A DNA stretch of 21,411 nt from Saccoglossus kowalevskii (GCF_000003605.2 NW_003134347.1:241166-262576), one strand, 5' to 3'; positions 1 through 9,842 are shown, counted from the stretch's first letter. The notes: a model not told the origin generated them from the sequence alone. Made by a program: numbers and translations.

Positions 1-55
1 TCTTAAAATCGTGACGATCTTTACTTGGTATAAAGACAACATTGACAATGAATAT

Positions 56-93
56 CCATGGAGCTAAAAAAAAATCTTTTTTTAGCTCCATGG
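56..93. repeat. Inverted repeat / hairpin, 17-bp stem, 4-nt loop
   Basis: Arms 56-72 (CCATGGAGCT followed by seven A) and 77-93 (seven T followed by AGCTCCATGG) are perfect complements around a 4-nt loop AATC. A flanking AATAT/ATAT similarity extends the symmetry by a few bases. It could be the end-to-end remnant of a small inverted-repeat element or simply a stable hairpin; no gene is attached to it. Confidence 0.8.
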
Positions 94-394
94 AATATCT
101 CAACGTGATCCTTCGGTGTTTCAGCAAAAAACATACTAGTAGTTACTATGAATAGTTTGTGAATTGGTCGATTGTGTGTCAGAAATATAAAATGGACAAG
201 TTGACAGTCACATTCACGCTCTCAGTTCATTTCTTTCGTCTATCATTCTTCCGTTCTCAATTACACAGGACATCAGGCAAGTTATGGGGATAATCTTTAT
301 TTGTCTCACACCTTCTATGGGGCAATAAACAATGCAGGGTGGAAGTGAGGCACGACAAGCTCGGTGTCTGCCTGATTGTAAACAACCTGGCGGC

Positions 395-535
395 TGGCGC
401 TTATTTCAGGGTTCTTATTGACAAAACCACTCAACTCTTGGTGGCTCTTAATGGAGGGTCAAATGTAACAAATTTTCACTGAGTGGCTCTTAATTGAGGG
501 TGGCGCTTATTTGCGGGTTTTTACGGTAAAATATC
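395..535. repeat. Short direct repeats (TGGCGCTTATTT / GTGGCTCTTAAT type)
   Basis: TGGCGCTTATTT followed by CAGGG or GCGGG occurs at 395-411 and 501-517. GTGGCTCTTAAT followed by GGAGGG or TGAGGG occurs at 441-458 and 483-500. The second pair runs into TTTTTACGGTA near 518-529. This looks like a dispersed non-coding repeat family rather than coding sequence. Confidence 0.5.
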
Positions 536-681
536 TATACGAAATACAATCAACGTAGAGACAGGCGAGATGAGAATGTTGCGTGAAAGCGAACAGAAAA
601 AAACTTGAGCAGTGCGGGAACTATACTCAGAATGAAAATTTCTCCAACATTTCTGGGATTATATTGACATTTCCACCAATC

Positions 682-714
682 ATGAAGCTCTCACAATTAG
701 CACTTGTACTCATG
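682..714 (+). CDS. Candidate signal-peptide start exon (weak)
   Basis: An ATG at 682 opens a short hydrophobic reading frame (MKLSQLALVLM) that meets a possible donor GTAACA at 715. The peptide resembles the start of a secretory signal sequence, and it lies upstream of and in the same orientation as the mosaic gene. Against it, the exon would end in phase 0 while the first certain exon (2536) begins in phase 1. It cannot be spliced to that exon directly, so an unseen linking exon would be needed. It may be chance. Confidence 0.2.
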
Positions 715-936
715 GTAACAATTTGAAAACTTTATTTACGTCGTCTATGTGTCTGTCGCGTGTCCATTTCACACTTATTCAATCAGGCGTCTATCACCCA
801 AATAAAACAGACATTGCATACACAATACATACACTCATTTCTTGTATACACAGGAACTGAGGCAGCCCCAGGACGGTGAACACATGTGGACACGGGAAGC
901 ACTGCACACAATAATTGACAAGTCTCAAAAAGCCAA

Positions 937-1056
937 TGCGGCTTCTATTACAGGGTTTTGCAAGTTTCAATTGTTGTAATTTTTGACTTGATACATTGTA
1001 GCAAAGTCGGGGTGCGGCTTCTAATAAAAGTGCGGCTTCTATTACGAATTTTACGG
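937..1056. repeat. GCGGCTTCTATTA-type short repeats
   Basis: TGCGGCTTCTA followed by TTAC or ATAA is found three times: near 937, 1012 and 1031. The last copy runs into GAATTTTACGGTA. The layout (G+C-rich core, then TTTACGGTA) mirrors the repeat cluster at 395-535. The rest of 1-1484 shows no convincing exon. Confidence 0.5.
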
Positions 1057-1484
1057 TAGTCCATTTTTGACTGTTGATCCTGTGTGCGATTTTGTGACTT
1101 GATGACACCTTAAGATACTAAAAACTATCAGAACCAAATCTATAGAACTCGATAATGTTCGGGTATTTGCAAGTAACTTTATGATGTGGGTATTACATGT
1201 ATGCGAATACCATAGGTGGTGTATTTATTACAGTACACTAGATTATTTCATATATTCAAAGCTTAAAACAAAACTTTGCCAACAATACAACAAAACTTAA
1301 CACAACCAAGTATCTTGGTGAATGATATACATATCCATACAAGCATGATGATTAATATACAATATTTACACTTATACAATTTTCAGTCTCTGTCCGCCCA
1401 TGCGCTCTCATATCTCTTACATTCATGATCAATTCCATCGGCAATTTTTTAGACAGCCAATGTATTATGGTTGGCAGGTGTACG

Positions 1485-1649
1485 TTAAAGCGAGAGGGTT
1501 GTCACCTGTGCACGCGTAATAATTGAGTCCCAAACTACAATAACAACACATGCTAAAAACACAAAGGCTCATGGGTAGACGCTTGTTTGTAAACAATGAC
1601 ATGCTATGGCCATCAGACGCATGCGCAGGTGACAACTCCCCCGCTTTAA
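1485..1649. mobile_element. TTAA-bounded MITE, ~165 bp
   Basis: TTAA at 1485-1488 and 1646-1649 flank inverted terminal repeats. The left arm AGCGAGAGGGTTGTCACCTG continues to GCACGCG. The right arm, read on the other strand, is AGCGGGGGAGTTGTCACCTG continuing to GCATGCG. The 28-bp arms differ at 5 sites, all transitions. A TTAA target duplication is the hallmark of piggyBac-type transposition. The element is too short to code, so it is a non-autonomous copy. Confidence 0.75.
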
Positions 1650-1689
1650 GTTTTATCTTGATTCATCCACCTTTAGTGTGTTTTTTTGG

Positions 1690-2300
1690 CAAACAGTAAT
1701 TTTGGTTCTAAAACAATGTTTTCTCTTGTATTTGGATATGCATGAAAGAATTTTGTTCTAAGTTACCACAAAGGCAAACCATAATTGAAATGCATGTTTT
1801 ACTGACATTTATGGTGGTATCATTTTAGGTAGTGTTTTGGAACACATTATGGTCATTTTTGGTAAAATTAGGGTGAAAATGTTTGTATTTGAACATGCAT
1901 GGAGCAATTTTGTTGAAAATTGATACAAATTCAAATTATAATTGAATATATGTTCTACTGACATTTTTTGGTGCTCCATGTAGTTTTCCAGTTGTATTTT
2001 CAGTTACATTATGGTAATTTTTGGTAAAAAATATGAGTGAAAGTGTTGTTTAACTCTTCTATTTGGTTATACATTGAACAATTCAGACTTGTTAAAATTA
2101 TAATAGAATACATAATCTTATGACATTTTATGGTGGTCCATGTGCTTTTCAGTCATATTTCTCTGCCCAATTTGGTCAGTTTTGGTTAAAAATGGCAGTG
2201 AAAATAATGTTTTCTCTAGATAGTACATGTATACATGGAATAATTTTGTTCAAAGTTAGTACAAAGACAAATTTAATGGAATAAATATTCTTCTGAATTT
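1690..2300. repeat. Degenerate tandem repeat, ~160-bp period, about 4 copies
   Basis: The same word order recurs about every 156-162 bp: TTTTGGT then AAAATGTTT, a TATTTGGATATGCATG-like stretch, AATTTTGTT, ACAAA, TAATTGAATA, then GACATTT with TGGTGG. The GACATTT landmark falls at 1804, 1960 and 2122. Copies are strongly diverged. No coding potential was seen. 2300-2535 holds AT-rich sequence leading to the acceptor at 2534-2535. Confidence 0.65.
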
Positions 2301-2535
2301 AATGGATTGAATTTCTATTGAACATTAGCAAAAACATTGTAAATGCATTGCTTCTCTACTGTGTATTTAGTTTTAATTTTATTTAATTAAATTTTTAATT
2401 AGTTTATTTTTGAATCTATTGTCAAGGTGAGTGGATTAAGAGAACACAACTACACTTGATCTTGTACAGGGACTATTGCATGTTATGTCTTGTTGTTTAT
2501 AATAACGAATAATTGATTTGACATTGTTTTTGTAG

Positions 2536-2790
2536 ATATGGGTATCCAATATCTTTTTGGTTTTGTGGAATTGAACATTGATGAACACATGACTTTACCA
2601 GACTATGCTGCCAATTTGTATTGGTTCAAAGAAGGCACACACGTCTTGCCTGAAAATATTGTAATTTCTGAAGATGGCCATCAGCTCCTGATTGAATCTT
2701 TTGAAGAAGTAGACTATGGTATAATTACTTGTGTTGTGTACAGTGAAGAGAATTATTTCATTGGTAAACGAAGATTTCAACTTGGTAGAG
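2536..2790 (+). CDS. Exon A: Ig-like domain 1
   Basis: The acceptor is TTTTTGTAG at 2527-2535 and the donor is GTAAGT at 2791; the exon is phase 1-1 and carries one whole domain. From the in-frame ATG at 2538, used here only for numbering, Trp29 is the core tryptophan of strand C (LYWFKEG). The run DYGIITC (residues 59-65) is the Ig signature D-x-G-x-x-x-C of strand F. The strand-B cysteine that would pair with Cys65 is not seen, so this is a variant Ig fold without the classic disulphide. The ATG is internal to the exon and is not proposed as the start. Upstream exon(s) are missing from view. Confidence 0.8.
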
Positions 2791-2859
2791 GTAAGTCATT
2801 TACATAGTTGTTTACGAATTCCACTAAAGAAAATATTGTTATATTTGTGTGTAGTGTAG

Positions 2860-3622
2860 ACCCACATCTGCATGTGATTAACCCCTATTTTCTTTTCAGT
2901 TATTGTCCACGTTGTTTATTTCAATTATTGTCCATGTTGTTGATTTCCCCCTTTGTCATGTTGATTTCACTCTTTATCAATATCGTTAATTTCACTCTTT
3001 GTCTGTGTTGTTGATTTTAACCATTGTCTATATTGAACTCAACTATTGTCCATATTGTTTATTTTTTATCATTCATGTTAATTTCAATGTTTTTAATGTC
3101 ATTGATTTAAACTAATGCCCATGTTGTTGATTCCACCCTTTGTTCATGTTGTCTTTTTCTTTCATTGTGATTTTCATGTTAATTTCAACCTTTGTTCATG
3201 TCATTGATTTAAAATGTTATCATTGTTCATGTTGATTTCATGTTCTTTCAAAATTTATTGTGTAATGTATATTATTGAGTTAATTAAGAGGTAGTAAAGA
3301 AAATAAAAATTATTACCGGTAATTAATTATTGTCCATGATATTTCAACCATTCTTCATGTTCATTTCTACCATTTTCATGTTGATTTTCATCATTGTCCA
3401 TGTTGTTGATGTCAATCCTTGCTTCTGTGTTGATTTCAATCGTTGTTCATGTTGATTTAAATGCAGATTGTTCATGTTCATTACAACCCTTGTCCATGTT
3501 GTGTTGATTTCACTTATTGTTCATGTTGATTTCAATCATTGTTCATGTTGTTGATTTCAATCATTGTCCATTCTGTTGAATTTAGCCATTGTCAATGTTG
3601 TTGATTTCTGTCTTTGATTTCA
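2860..3622. repeat. Degenerate minisatellite, ~20-30-bp unit (TTGTCCATGTTGTTGATTTCA)
   Basis: Words CATTGTCCATGTTG, TTGATTTCA and TTCATGTT alternate for about 760 bp in variable spacing. They occupy nearly the whole intron between exons A and B, starting about 70 bp after the donor at 2791. Short open frames here are by-products of the repeat. A small palindrome (ATTACCGGTAAT) lies near 3312-3323. Confidence 0.75.
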
Positions 3623-3625
3623 CAG

Positions 3626-3743
3626 AGATCGAAATCTTTACGTTATCACCAGTTAATCCACGGGAAATATATCGCTCCATTGGCTCAACTGTCAGTTTTG
3701 AAGTTCGAATTGTTGGATTTTTTGATCCTGATGATATCAAATG
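3626..3743 (+). CDS. Exon B: first half of Ig-like domain 2
   Basis: The acceptor is TTTCACAG ending at 3625 and the donor is GTAAGT at 3744; phase 1 in, phase 2 out. The translation runs IEIFTLSPVNPREIY, then GSTVSFEVRIVG, and ends in DDIK plus the first two bases of TGG. The strand-C tryptophan codon is therefore split by the intron and completed by the first base of exon C. This places the intron in the middle of the Ig fold, unlike exon A, whose domain is in one exon. A competing AG at 3626-3627 would break the frame. Confidence 0.8.
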
Positions 3744-4258
3744 GTAAGTAACACATACCTGTATGACTTGTTGCGATTTCAATATTTTATATGGAAATAA
3801 TTTCTTCACCAACCAGTCAATGAAATCACCAGGGCTAATCGTTTTACATCATGGTGGGTGAAATACCCAAATCTGCTTAATTTAGTATACCCTTTTAAAG
3901 AATGTGGCAAACTCCCAAAAGATTAGATTTTCAAAATCAGTTTGAAAATGAAGACAGAGAAAACTATCATAATCAATGGAAGATTCACTTGCTGCTTTGT
4001 ATCACACTCAACAATTTATCTATTTTCTCCAGGAAAGTTAAATAAAGGCCATCACACATGATATTCTTCAATGAATACAAGACAAATGATTTGAGTCGTA
4101 CAGATACAGATAATGTGTATCTGTTTTCTGCATTAATTGTAGCTCCCAATACTTAGTTGTTCTGACAATATTAGCATGGTTCACTTACATCTCACAGATG
4201 TTTATTAAACAGATAATAAAGTGTCAGACCTAAAATCTCCAACTCGTTGCTAGACAAT

Positions 4259-4278
4259 TTCACCAAACGTTTGGTGAA
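4259..4278. repeat. 20-bp perfect palindrome TTCACCAAACGTTTGGTGAA
   Basis: The 20 bases read the same on both strands, with AATT similarity outside. It lies in the intron between exons B and C. The rest of 3750-4465 shows only AT-rich sequence with no exon. Confidence 0.8.
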
Positions 4279-4465
4279 TTTGGCTGAATTTCAGGCAGAA
4301 AAAAAAAATTCAGTTGATAGTTTTGCTGGAAAAAAAAAATACAAAGAAATTTGTTTGTAAAGTGTTGTTCCTACAAAATTTATACATATATTTTCTTGTA
4401 CCATTGGGAATTAAATGAATACTTTCAACCAATATAAATAATGAAATAAAGGACTTTTCTGACCA

Positions 4466-4672
4466 TTAACCTATTCACCACCAGTCACAAAATAGTCCTA
4501 TTTATAGTCTGCATTTTTCTTAAAAATTTTTGAACAAAGATAGCCAGATTTTTTGAATAAAAACTGAAAATTGACTCAAATTTTGTCTGTTGGCTCCAAA
4601 ATTAGGAAGGTTCATTTCCATAAATATTGAACATTATAGAAAAAAAATGAATTGGTTATGAAAAAAAATGTT
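4466..4672. mobile_element. TTAA-type MITE, copy 1 (right end decayed)
   Basis: The left end reads TTAA-CCTATTCACCACC (4466-4481). The interior (about 4490-4632) matches the element at 14735-14986 base for base over long stretches, e.g. the words TTTATAGTCT, GATAGCCAG, TCAAATTTTGT and AAATATTGAA in the same order. The right end (GGTTATGAAAAAAAATG) is a degraded form of the GTGATGAAAAGG-TTAA end of copy 2. It is non-coding. Confidence 0.7.
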
Positions 4673-4726
4673 CTGAAATTACTGTACTCTTAAAATGTTC
4701 GTTAAATTGTGTATTTTCACTGTTAG

Positions 4727-4902
4727 GCATAAAGGATTGTCAGTTATAGATGGGGAGGAAAACAGCAGAGTTGAGTTAACTAACGATGCTCAGAATCTCA
4801 CAATTTCTCATATTGTGAAGAAAGATTATGGTAGTTACACCTGTAGTTTATTAAATAGTGACTCCATGGAAGTCAAAGTAGAGTTTCAGTTAGCACAGCC
4901 AG
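4727..4902 (+). CDS. Exon C: second half of Ig-like domain 2
   Basis: The acceptor is CACTGTTAG ending at 4726; the exon enters in phase 2, completing Trp, and leaves in phase 1. The motif DYGSYTC is a textbook Ig strand-F signature. It is preceded by LTIS and followed by a VKVEFQL strand-G pattern. The donor is taken as GTAGGT at 4903, since it gives the phase 1 needed by exon D. A second GT at 4907 would give phase 2 and break the frame. As in domain 1, no strand-B cysteine is present in exon B, so the disulphide is missing. Confidence 0.82.
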
Positions 4903-6069
4903 GTAGGTAATATTCTGAGGCAGAACACCATGACCCTATACCATTGACCCTTGTGAATGAGTACACCCTGTGGTGGCATGTCTTCTCAAGTGAATACATG
5001 TAACAGCGTTCAGATTTCATTTTGTCTAATATGTTGCATTTTGAAATATTCCCATTTTCGCAATTTCTAACATTAAATCATTATAACAACATATTGCACA
5101 TTGGTATTACTATACTGTTCTTTTTAAGATTAGACATTTTTAAACAAGTTTTCAAAACTTATTATTGATCAATTTGGCAATTTATTTTTATTGCAATATA
5201 CATTGATCAATGTTAAAAATATTATTCACCAATATTTTGATCATTATATTTGCTATTAAAATTTTAATTTTGTTGAAAATTGATCAATATACTATATTTA
5301 ATTGTAATAATAACCAATATATTGTAAAAAATATTAGCTTATAAAAATATATTGACAGACCAGATGACCAAAATTTTGGCCGAAGTTTGGTTTCAAAATT
5401 GGTTCAATCTAGGAACTAAAAAACAAAATAATTAAATGTTTATAATGTTCATGTGTATTGAAGATACATGTAGGTGATTAAATTACCAACAAATTCTCAT
5501 GAGTTGTGTAGTATGCTGAACATAACAAAATCTTCCCACATGGGTCAATTGAAGGTCAAGGTGCTCATCGTAAGGATGTGTGGTTTTGTTTACATACATT
5601 TGCGCTAAACTCTCATTATGTGTTATTACTGTATCTACAATACAGTATTTGCCCCAACTGTAGCCCATATGCTTATGTAAATGACAGTGGTGTGTTTATG
5701 GTCAAAATAAGTCATATTTTAATGATCCGATATACAATACATATAACTATTTACTTACATATGCTTCCATTGAAGTTGCGCTTGTAATAGAGTAAATATG
5801 GTATACATGTTCTCCAGTGTGCTTCTTGTATGAATGACCTGTTTTTATAAAATAAACATTGATGAATGAGCTGAATTTCAGTCAGTATGAATAGTGAGCT
5901 GGTCAATCAGGTAAATTTACGGTATTTATGTAACTGCTGCAGTCTTTAGATAAAGATTTGCAGCCTAACTGATTATTCTTTGAATGTAAAGTTAAAAAGT
6001 GAAATACCCAATGTCTGATGGAGAGATGCATTAAAACATGAACACAAGTATCCAGGATGAAAATGCACC
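4903..6069. other. Intron sequence, nothing recognised
   Basis: This is the first part of the 3.3-kb intron between exons C and D. It is very AT-rich, with recurrent ATTGATCAAT and AATATATTG words around 5160-5340. No domain-encoding frame, RNA gene or repeat array is seen; short open frames here match no family I know. Confidence 0.6.
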
Positions 6070-7780
6070 TACCGGATTCGGCTGATACCCCGCCCATCCT
6101 AAACCCCGCCCATAGGCGATGTTTCAAATAGTGGGCGATGTTTTGGTCCACACATTGCCTGACTGAACCAACAAACATTTTTACAGACCCCAATTTTCCC
6201 GTCCGACATCTTGTATCGAGCGCGCTATTTCAAATATGACGCTAAAATAATTCACTGTGAAGTCGAAAAGCATTAAAACTTCAATAAAACCAATGCTGTA
6301 TATGAATTGTTGTTGCGTATTATGACTCGTTAAAATACATTTCACTTACGTTTATAACACTCGAATAAAGTCTACGCTTGAAAAGAATGTTATTTACGAA
6401 GTTTTAAAATATCCAAGCCTTTCTGGTTTGAGCCTCTTGGTTGTTAACAGTAATGTTTAATCTTTGTCTGTATCGCATTCCAGACAAAAAGTCGGTAAAC
6501 AAGAAATTGGCGAACTAAAATGTCTCCTGCGTTTCACATGCGACATGATTATTAAAAAAAAACAGAGTTAAGGGCCATGTACGTTCTATAAAGCTAACCT
6601 TGTACACATAATCTTATACTGACGTGTTTTTTGTCCAAAAAAAGACGTTCCCTTTCAGTTAACCCCCAGTTAACTCTTCGCGTTCATGGTATTTGTGAGA
6701 GTTGAATGATTTTTTGAACACATGACAAGTAACTATATTGATTTGCGTCAAGCTGGATGGCCCAAATTTAATTATCAGTGCGTGAACTCTGCGTTGTTAT
6801 TAGAGTTCAGTCGAAATGTATGTGAATATTGCGCTCGAAGTGTGCTGTCCAGAGTTTATTATATTATAGTAAAATTTAACTTGACGCATGGTATGGTTTA
6901 TATTACATGTTCACTTCATTTCGAATAAAAAAATCACCATTGGAACATCGATGAATCACAAGTATTTAAAATATTTTCTTGACTTTTCGTAGACATCCGA
7001 CTACTATCAGTTTTAATGATTTAATTGCGCCCATGTTTATGTTTGCGTAATTATTACGAATGCAACGCATTATCAAGTCGGTAATTTTGAAATATTCACA
7101 GACCCAATACCCCGGTTCAGCATCCTAGCAATAGTAAAAATTAATTTGAGTTTGCGTAATTATCATGAAAGCAATACATTACAAAGTTGAAATATTCAGA
7201 GCTGTTACAGAATTGCATACAAGTTGCGTAATTACAGTACCGTCGGATATAATAACAATTTTACTAGATCGACGTGCGGACCACAAAAGAAAAATGTTGC
7301 TAAGGTAACGCGCTAGTTCAGCGCGTGACTTGGGGTCAAACTTCGGTCAACACACACTTGATGCCAGCATCGCCGCGCAGCAAGTTTCGCAAAGTACTTG
7401 AAGTTCAATTGCATCCCAAAATGATGTCGCTGATCACTCAGTTGTCGCAGCGTGTATTGTGTCATGTCCATGATGCACCCCGTTTCGACTTTGACTTGCT
7501 TTTCCTTCTTAGTGCATGTTCTTGTTCACGTAAAATGCGACCTCTCACCAATGTATTAAAACACTTTGAATTTATACTTTGCATGATTATATTTGGTCAA
7601 CGCGAAACATTATTTTTTCTAGACCATTTTTATCAACGCAGGGTTATTTTTCCAGACAAGATAGGCCTCGTAATATCTGCCAAAAGATCGCCCGGGCGAT
7701 CTTTTGGTCCACATTTTTCTAAAAAAAAATCGAATCCTCCATAAGATCGCCCAGGGCGGGGTATTAGCCGAATCCGGGTA
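6070..7780. mobile_element. ~1.7-kb inverted-repeat DNA transposon-like element, TA flanks
   Basis: The left end reads TA-CCGGATTCGGCTGATACCCCGCCC. The right end, read on the other strand, is TA-CCCGGATTCGGCTAATACCCCGCCC. They match over about 24 bp with one extra C and one substitution. TA on both sides suggests a Tc1/mariner-superfamily target duplication. The ends are C+G-rich in an AT-rich intron. Inside there is a direct subterminal repeat (GGGCGAT, G or C, TTTTGGTCCACA near 6133 and 7694) and GTTTGCGTAATTAT repeats at 7041 and 7150, with a shorter copy near 7223. The longest open frame (7325-7744, 139 codons from a GTG) matches no transposase I recognise and ends inside the terminus, so the copy is probably non-autonomous. 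Confidence 0.65.
7681..7706. repeat. 26-bp perfect palindrome near the right end of the 1.7-kb element
   Basis: The palindrome is centred on CCCGGG, with arms CAAAAGATCGCCC and GGGCGATCTTTTG. Half of it recurs as GATCGCCC at 7745. It lies about 75 bp inside the right terminus, where subterminal transposase-binding or hairpin structures are often found; that role is inference. Confidence 0.85.
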
Positions 7781-8211
7781 ATACCTGCCATGGATTTTGT
7801 TTGTGAGTTTTTAATCCTTTCGTCTGCTGGGGATTAGTAATTATCTATACGCAGTGCAATGATCATCCAGATTCAAATCTGTGTTTGGTGGAATGTTACT
7901 GGTATGGGTAACACACTCAAGTATAGTGTAGGGACATAGTATTTTCATATGTCCGAGGAGGCTTTCAGTAGGCAGTGTGTTAAACCCTATTTAGTATTTT
8001 ATTTGGATTGCAAAATGGGTAAAATACATACACACATACAATCTTTATTTTCTTGCATATCTCACCCCAGCAGATACCAGCAGACATAGTGTGATCCAAA
8101 ATCTTTGAAATTTGATTGAGATCCATGATCTCTATGAATCAGTCCTATTACAAGGCACACTGGCCACAATGATTCTCGATGCCATGATTGTCTCTGTTAT
8201 TTTGTTACTAG
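7781..8211. other. Intron sequence upstream of the LamG exons
   Basis: No exon is supported here. An open frame beginning near 8112 runs into exon D, but the part before 8212 encodes a chance hydrophobic stretch that includes the polypyrimidine region (TCTCTGTTATTTTGTTACTAG) of the exon D acceptor. Confidence 0.6.
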
Positions 8212-8391
8212 TGTTTGACCACTATGATGACATAGCACATTACTGGGATTTTGAGATGATTAGAAACCAAGACGACAAGGTTGTTTATCTTGATAAGATT
8301 ACTCACAAGATGAGTGAAGGATCATGTGCTAGGGGAGGAGAGGGTGTTGTTGGGAATAGTGTCCATTTGAATACTCAAGAAAATTGTAAAG
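8212..8391 (+). CDS. Exon D: LamG/pentraxin-like domain, part 1
   Basis: The acceptor TTTTGTTACTAG ends at 8211 and the donor is GTAAGT at 8392; phase 1-1. The exon opens with AHYWDFE, the characteristic first strand of concanavalin-like LamG_3/pentraxin folds, where HYW and an acidic pair are typical. It continues to GGEGVVGNSVHLNTQENC, matching the family pattern in which a V-x-G-x-x-x-x-L-N strand is followed by a cysteine. Starting the exon at 8212 rather than at the open-frame start follows from the splice signal and the phase match with exon C. The domain continues over exons E-G. Confidence 0.85.
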
Positions 8392-8409
8392 GTAAGTACT
8401 ATGTACAGT

Positions 8410-8672
8410 GATGGTCTGGGAGAGAAGTATTGTTTATTTCAAATCCTGTAGACTGACTGTTTTGGAGAGAATTGTGGTGCATCTCAAATCTTAACTGGTT
8501 TGGAAGAGAAGTATTGTTTATTTCAAATCCTGTAGACTGACCGTTTTGGAGAGAATTGTGGTGCATCTTAAATCTTAACTGGATTGGGAGAGGAGTATTG
8601 TGGAGCATCTCAAATTCTGTAGACTGACTGTTTTGGAAAGTATTGTGGAGCATCTCAAATCTTGTAGACAAA
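8410..8672. repeat. Tandem repeat, ~43-bp unit in ~85-bp higher-order pairs
   Basis: GAGAAGTATTGTTTATTTCAAATCCTGTAGACTGA and GAGAATTGTGGTGCATCTCAAATCTTAACTGG alternate, then degrade into GGAGCATCTCAAAT copies. Each half-unit shares the pattern GTATTGT then CATCTCAAATC. The array starts about 18 bp after the exon D donor. Confidence 0.8.
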
Positions 8673-8983
8673 TTGGTCTGAGATAACATATCATCATAAC
8701 ACTATGTAAAAACTTAGTAAATAAAATTATAACACACAATAAAATTTGTGTGCAATTACATCCTTGTTTTGTGGTGAAAATATCATAGGCCAATCAGTAA
8801 GTTTGTCCATTAAAACAGAAGTCACCTTTTCCAAAATGTTGATATGGGCTGTCTCAGCTGGCTCAGTCAATCCAGATTTAAAGTGTCATTTGCTTTACAC
8901 AAAAAAACTACAAACAAAACTGTTGATAGCTGCATATTCAGAAAATGTTAACCACAACAGTTGAAATATTTTGTTGTTGTTAG

Positions 8984-9101
8984 GTTATCTAAAGATTGTT
9001 GAGAATGAGCTTTCTGAAGAATGTTTTACAGAACCTGACAACTGCATGGATGGGTTTTCTTTCTCACTGTGGGTTAACTTGATTTCCACAACATCACCAG
9101 G
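8984..9101 (+). CDS. Exon E: LamG/pentraxin-like domain, part 2
   Basis: The acceptor TTGTTGTTGTTAG ends at 8983 and the donor is GTAGGT at 9102; phase 1 in, phase 2 out. It reads YLKIVENELSEECF, then a short Cys-to-Cys loop (C-FTEPDN-C) and GFSFSLWVNL. The last is the G-F-[ST]-x-[SA]-x-W-[LIV] strand that all LamG_3/pentraxin-like domains carry. A second GT at 9106 is possible, but only 9102 keeps the frame with exon F. Confidence 0.85.
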
Positions 9102-9268
9102 GTAGGTAATTATATGGGGATACGGTTGAGCAGTAATGTAATTGTGAATGTATTTACAGAATTTTGAAATAAATAAGTTTCGAGAAATCATTAATTTATC
9201 TTTCAAAAATGCCTTGCTATTAGTCCAAGGTTGAAATTGATGATAATGTATTTATTTATATTTTTCAG

Positions 9269-9514
9269 GCAAGCATTTCTGATTTGTTCCAAACCGAGAG
9301 GACTGTGTGGTACATGTCAATCATCGTCTAATACATTTACATGCTCCATGACACTGACAACAATTGATATGAAGTGGGATGTGCCACGATTTGAACTGAG
9401 TAAAAATACTTGGCATAATATTCTTGTGAGCTGGGATCCAATTGGTGAGATGAGAGTCTACCTAGATGCCAATGTAGAAGGTTCCGTCTTTCCAACAGAA
9501 TCTGAACGGGGCAG
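9269..9514 (+). CDS. Exon F: LamG/pentraxin-like domain, part 3
   Basis: The acceptor TATTTTTCAG ends at 9268 and the donor is GTAACA at 9515; phase 2-2. It begins with the QAFLIC strand, then a cluster of cysteines (LIC, GLC, GTC, FTC within about 28 residues). The family-typical WHNILVSWDPIGEMRVYLDA follows, corresponding to the W-H-x-[VIL]-x-x-x-W then G-x-x-x-x-Y-x-[DN]-G strands of the fold. The cysteine cluster is denser than in ordinary LamG domains and suggests an extra disulphide-bonded loop. The ATG at 9231 upstream is intronic. Confidence 0.85.
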
Positions 9515-9604
9515 GTAACAAATACAATGTAATTGTGTTAACATACCCAAGTTTACAAATGCCATAAATAGACCTGGAGTGAACAATTTATTATTTGTGT
9601 TTTA

Positions 9605-9842
9605 AAATTATTCCTACTCAAACTTTCTGGTCTTTCTAAACAACTTTCTGGCTTTAACAAACAAGTTTCTGGTCATTCAGAACAACTTTCTGGTCATTCC
9701 AAATCATAGTCTGGTCTCTCCAAACAACTTTCTGGTCCTTCTAAACAAATTTCTGGTTTTTCCAAACAATTTTCTGGTCATTCCAAACAACTGTCTTGTG
9801 TTTTCCATCAATCCTGCGTGTGGCCTTTCTGAACAACTTTCC
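9605..9842. repeat. Minisatellite, ~21-bp unit (AACAACTTTCTGGTCATTCCA)
   Basis: About ten imperfect copies of the TTTCTGGTC-x-TTCCAAACAA type follow one another and fade out at 9842. The array starts about 90 bp after the exon F donor. Antisense open frames here are periodic translations of the repeat. Confidence 0.8.

Noticed and set aside
5903-6193. Antisense open frame of 96 codons
   Set aside because: It straddles the left terminus of the inverted-repeat element, with no domain and no splice logic.
7325-7744. 139-codon open frame inside the 1.7-kb element
   Set aside because: It starts at GTG, matches no transposase motif I know, and runs through the terminal palindrome into the element's end. 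It is kept only as a note in the element entry.
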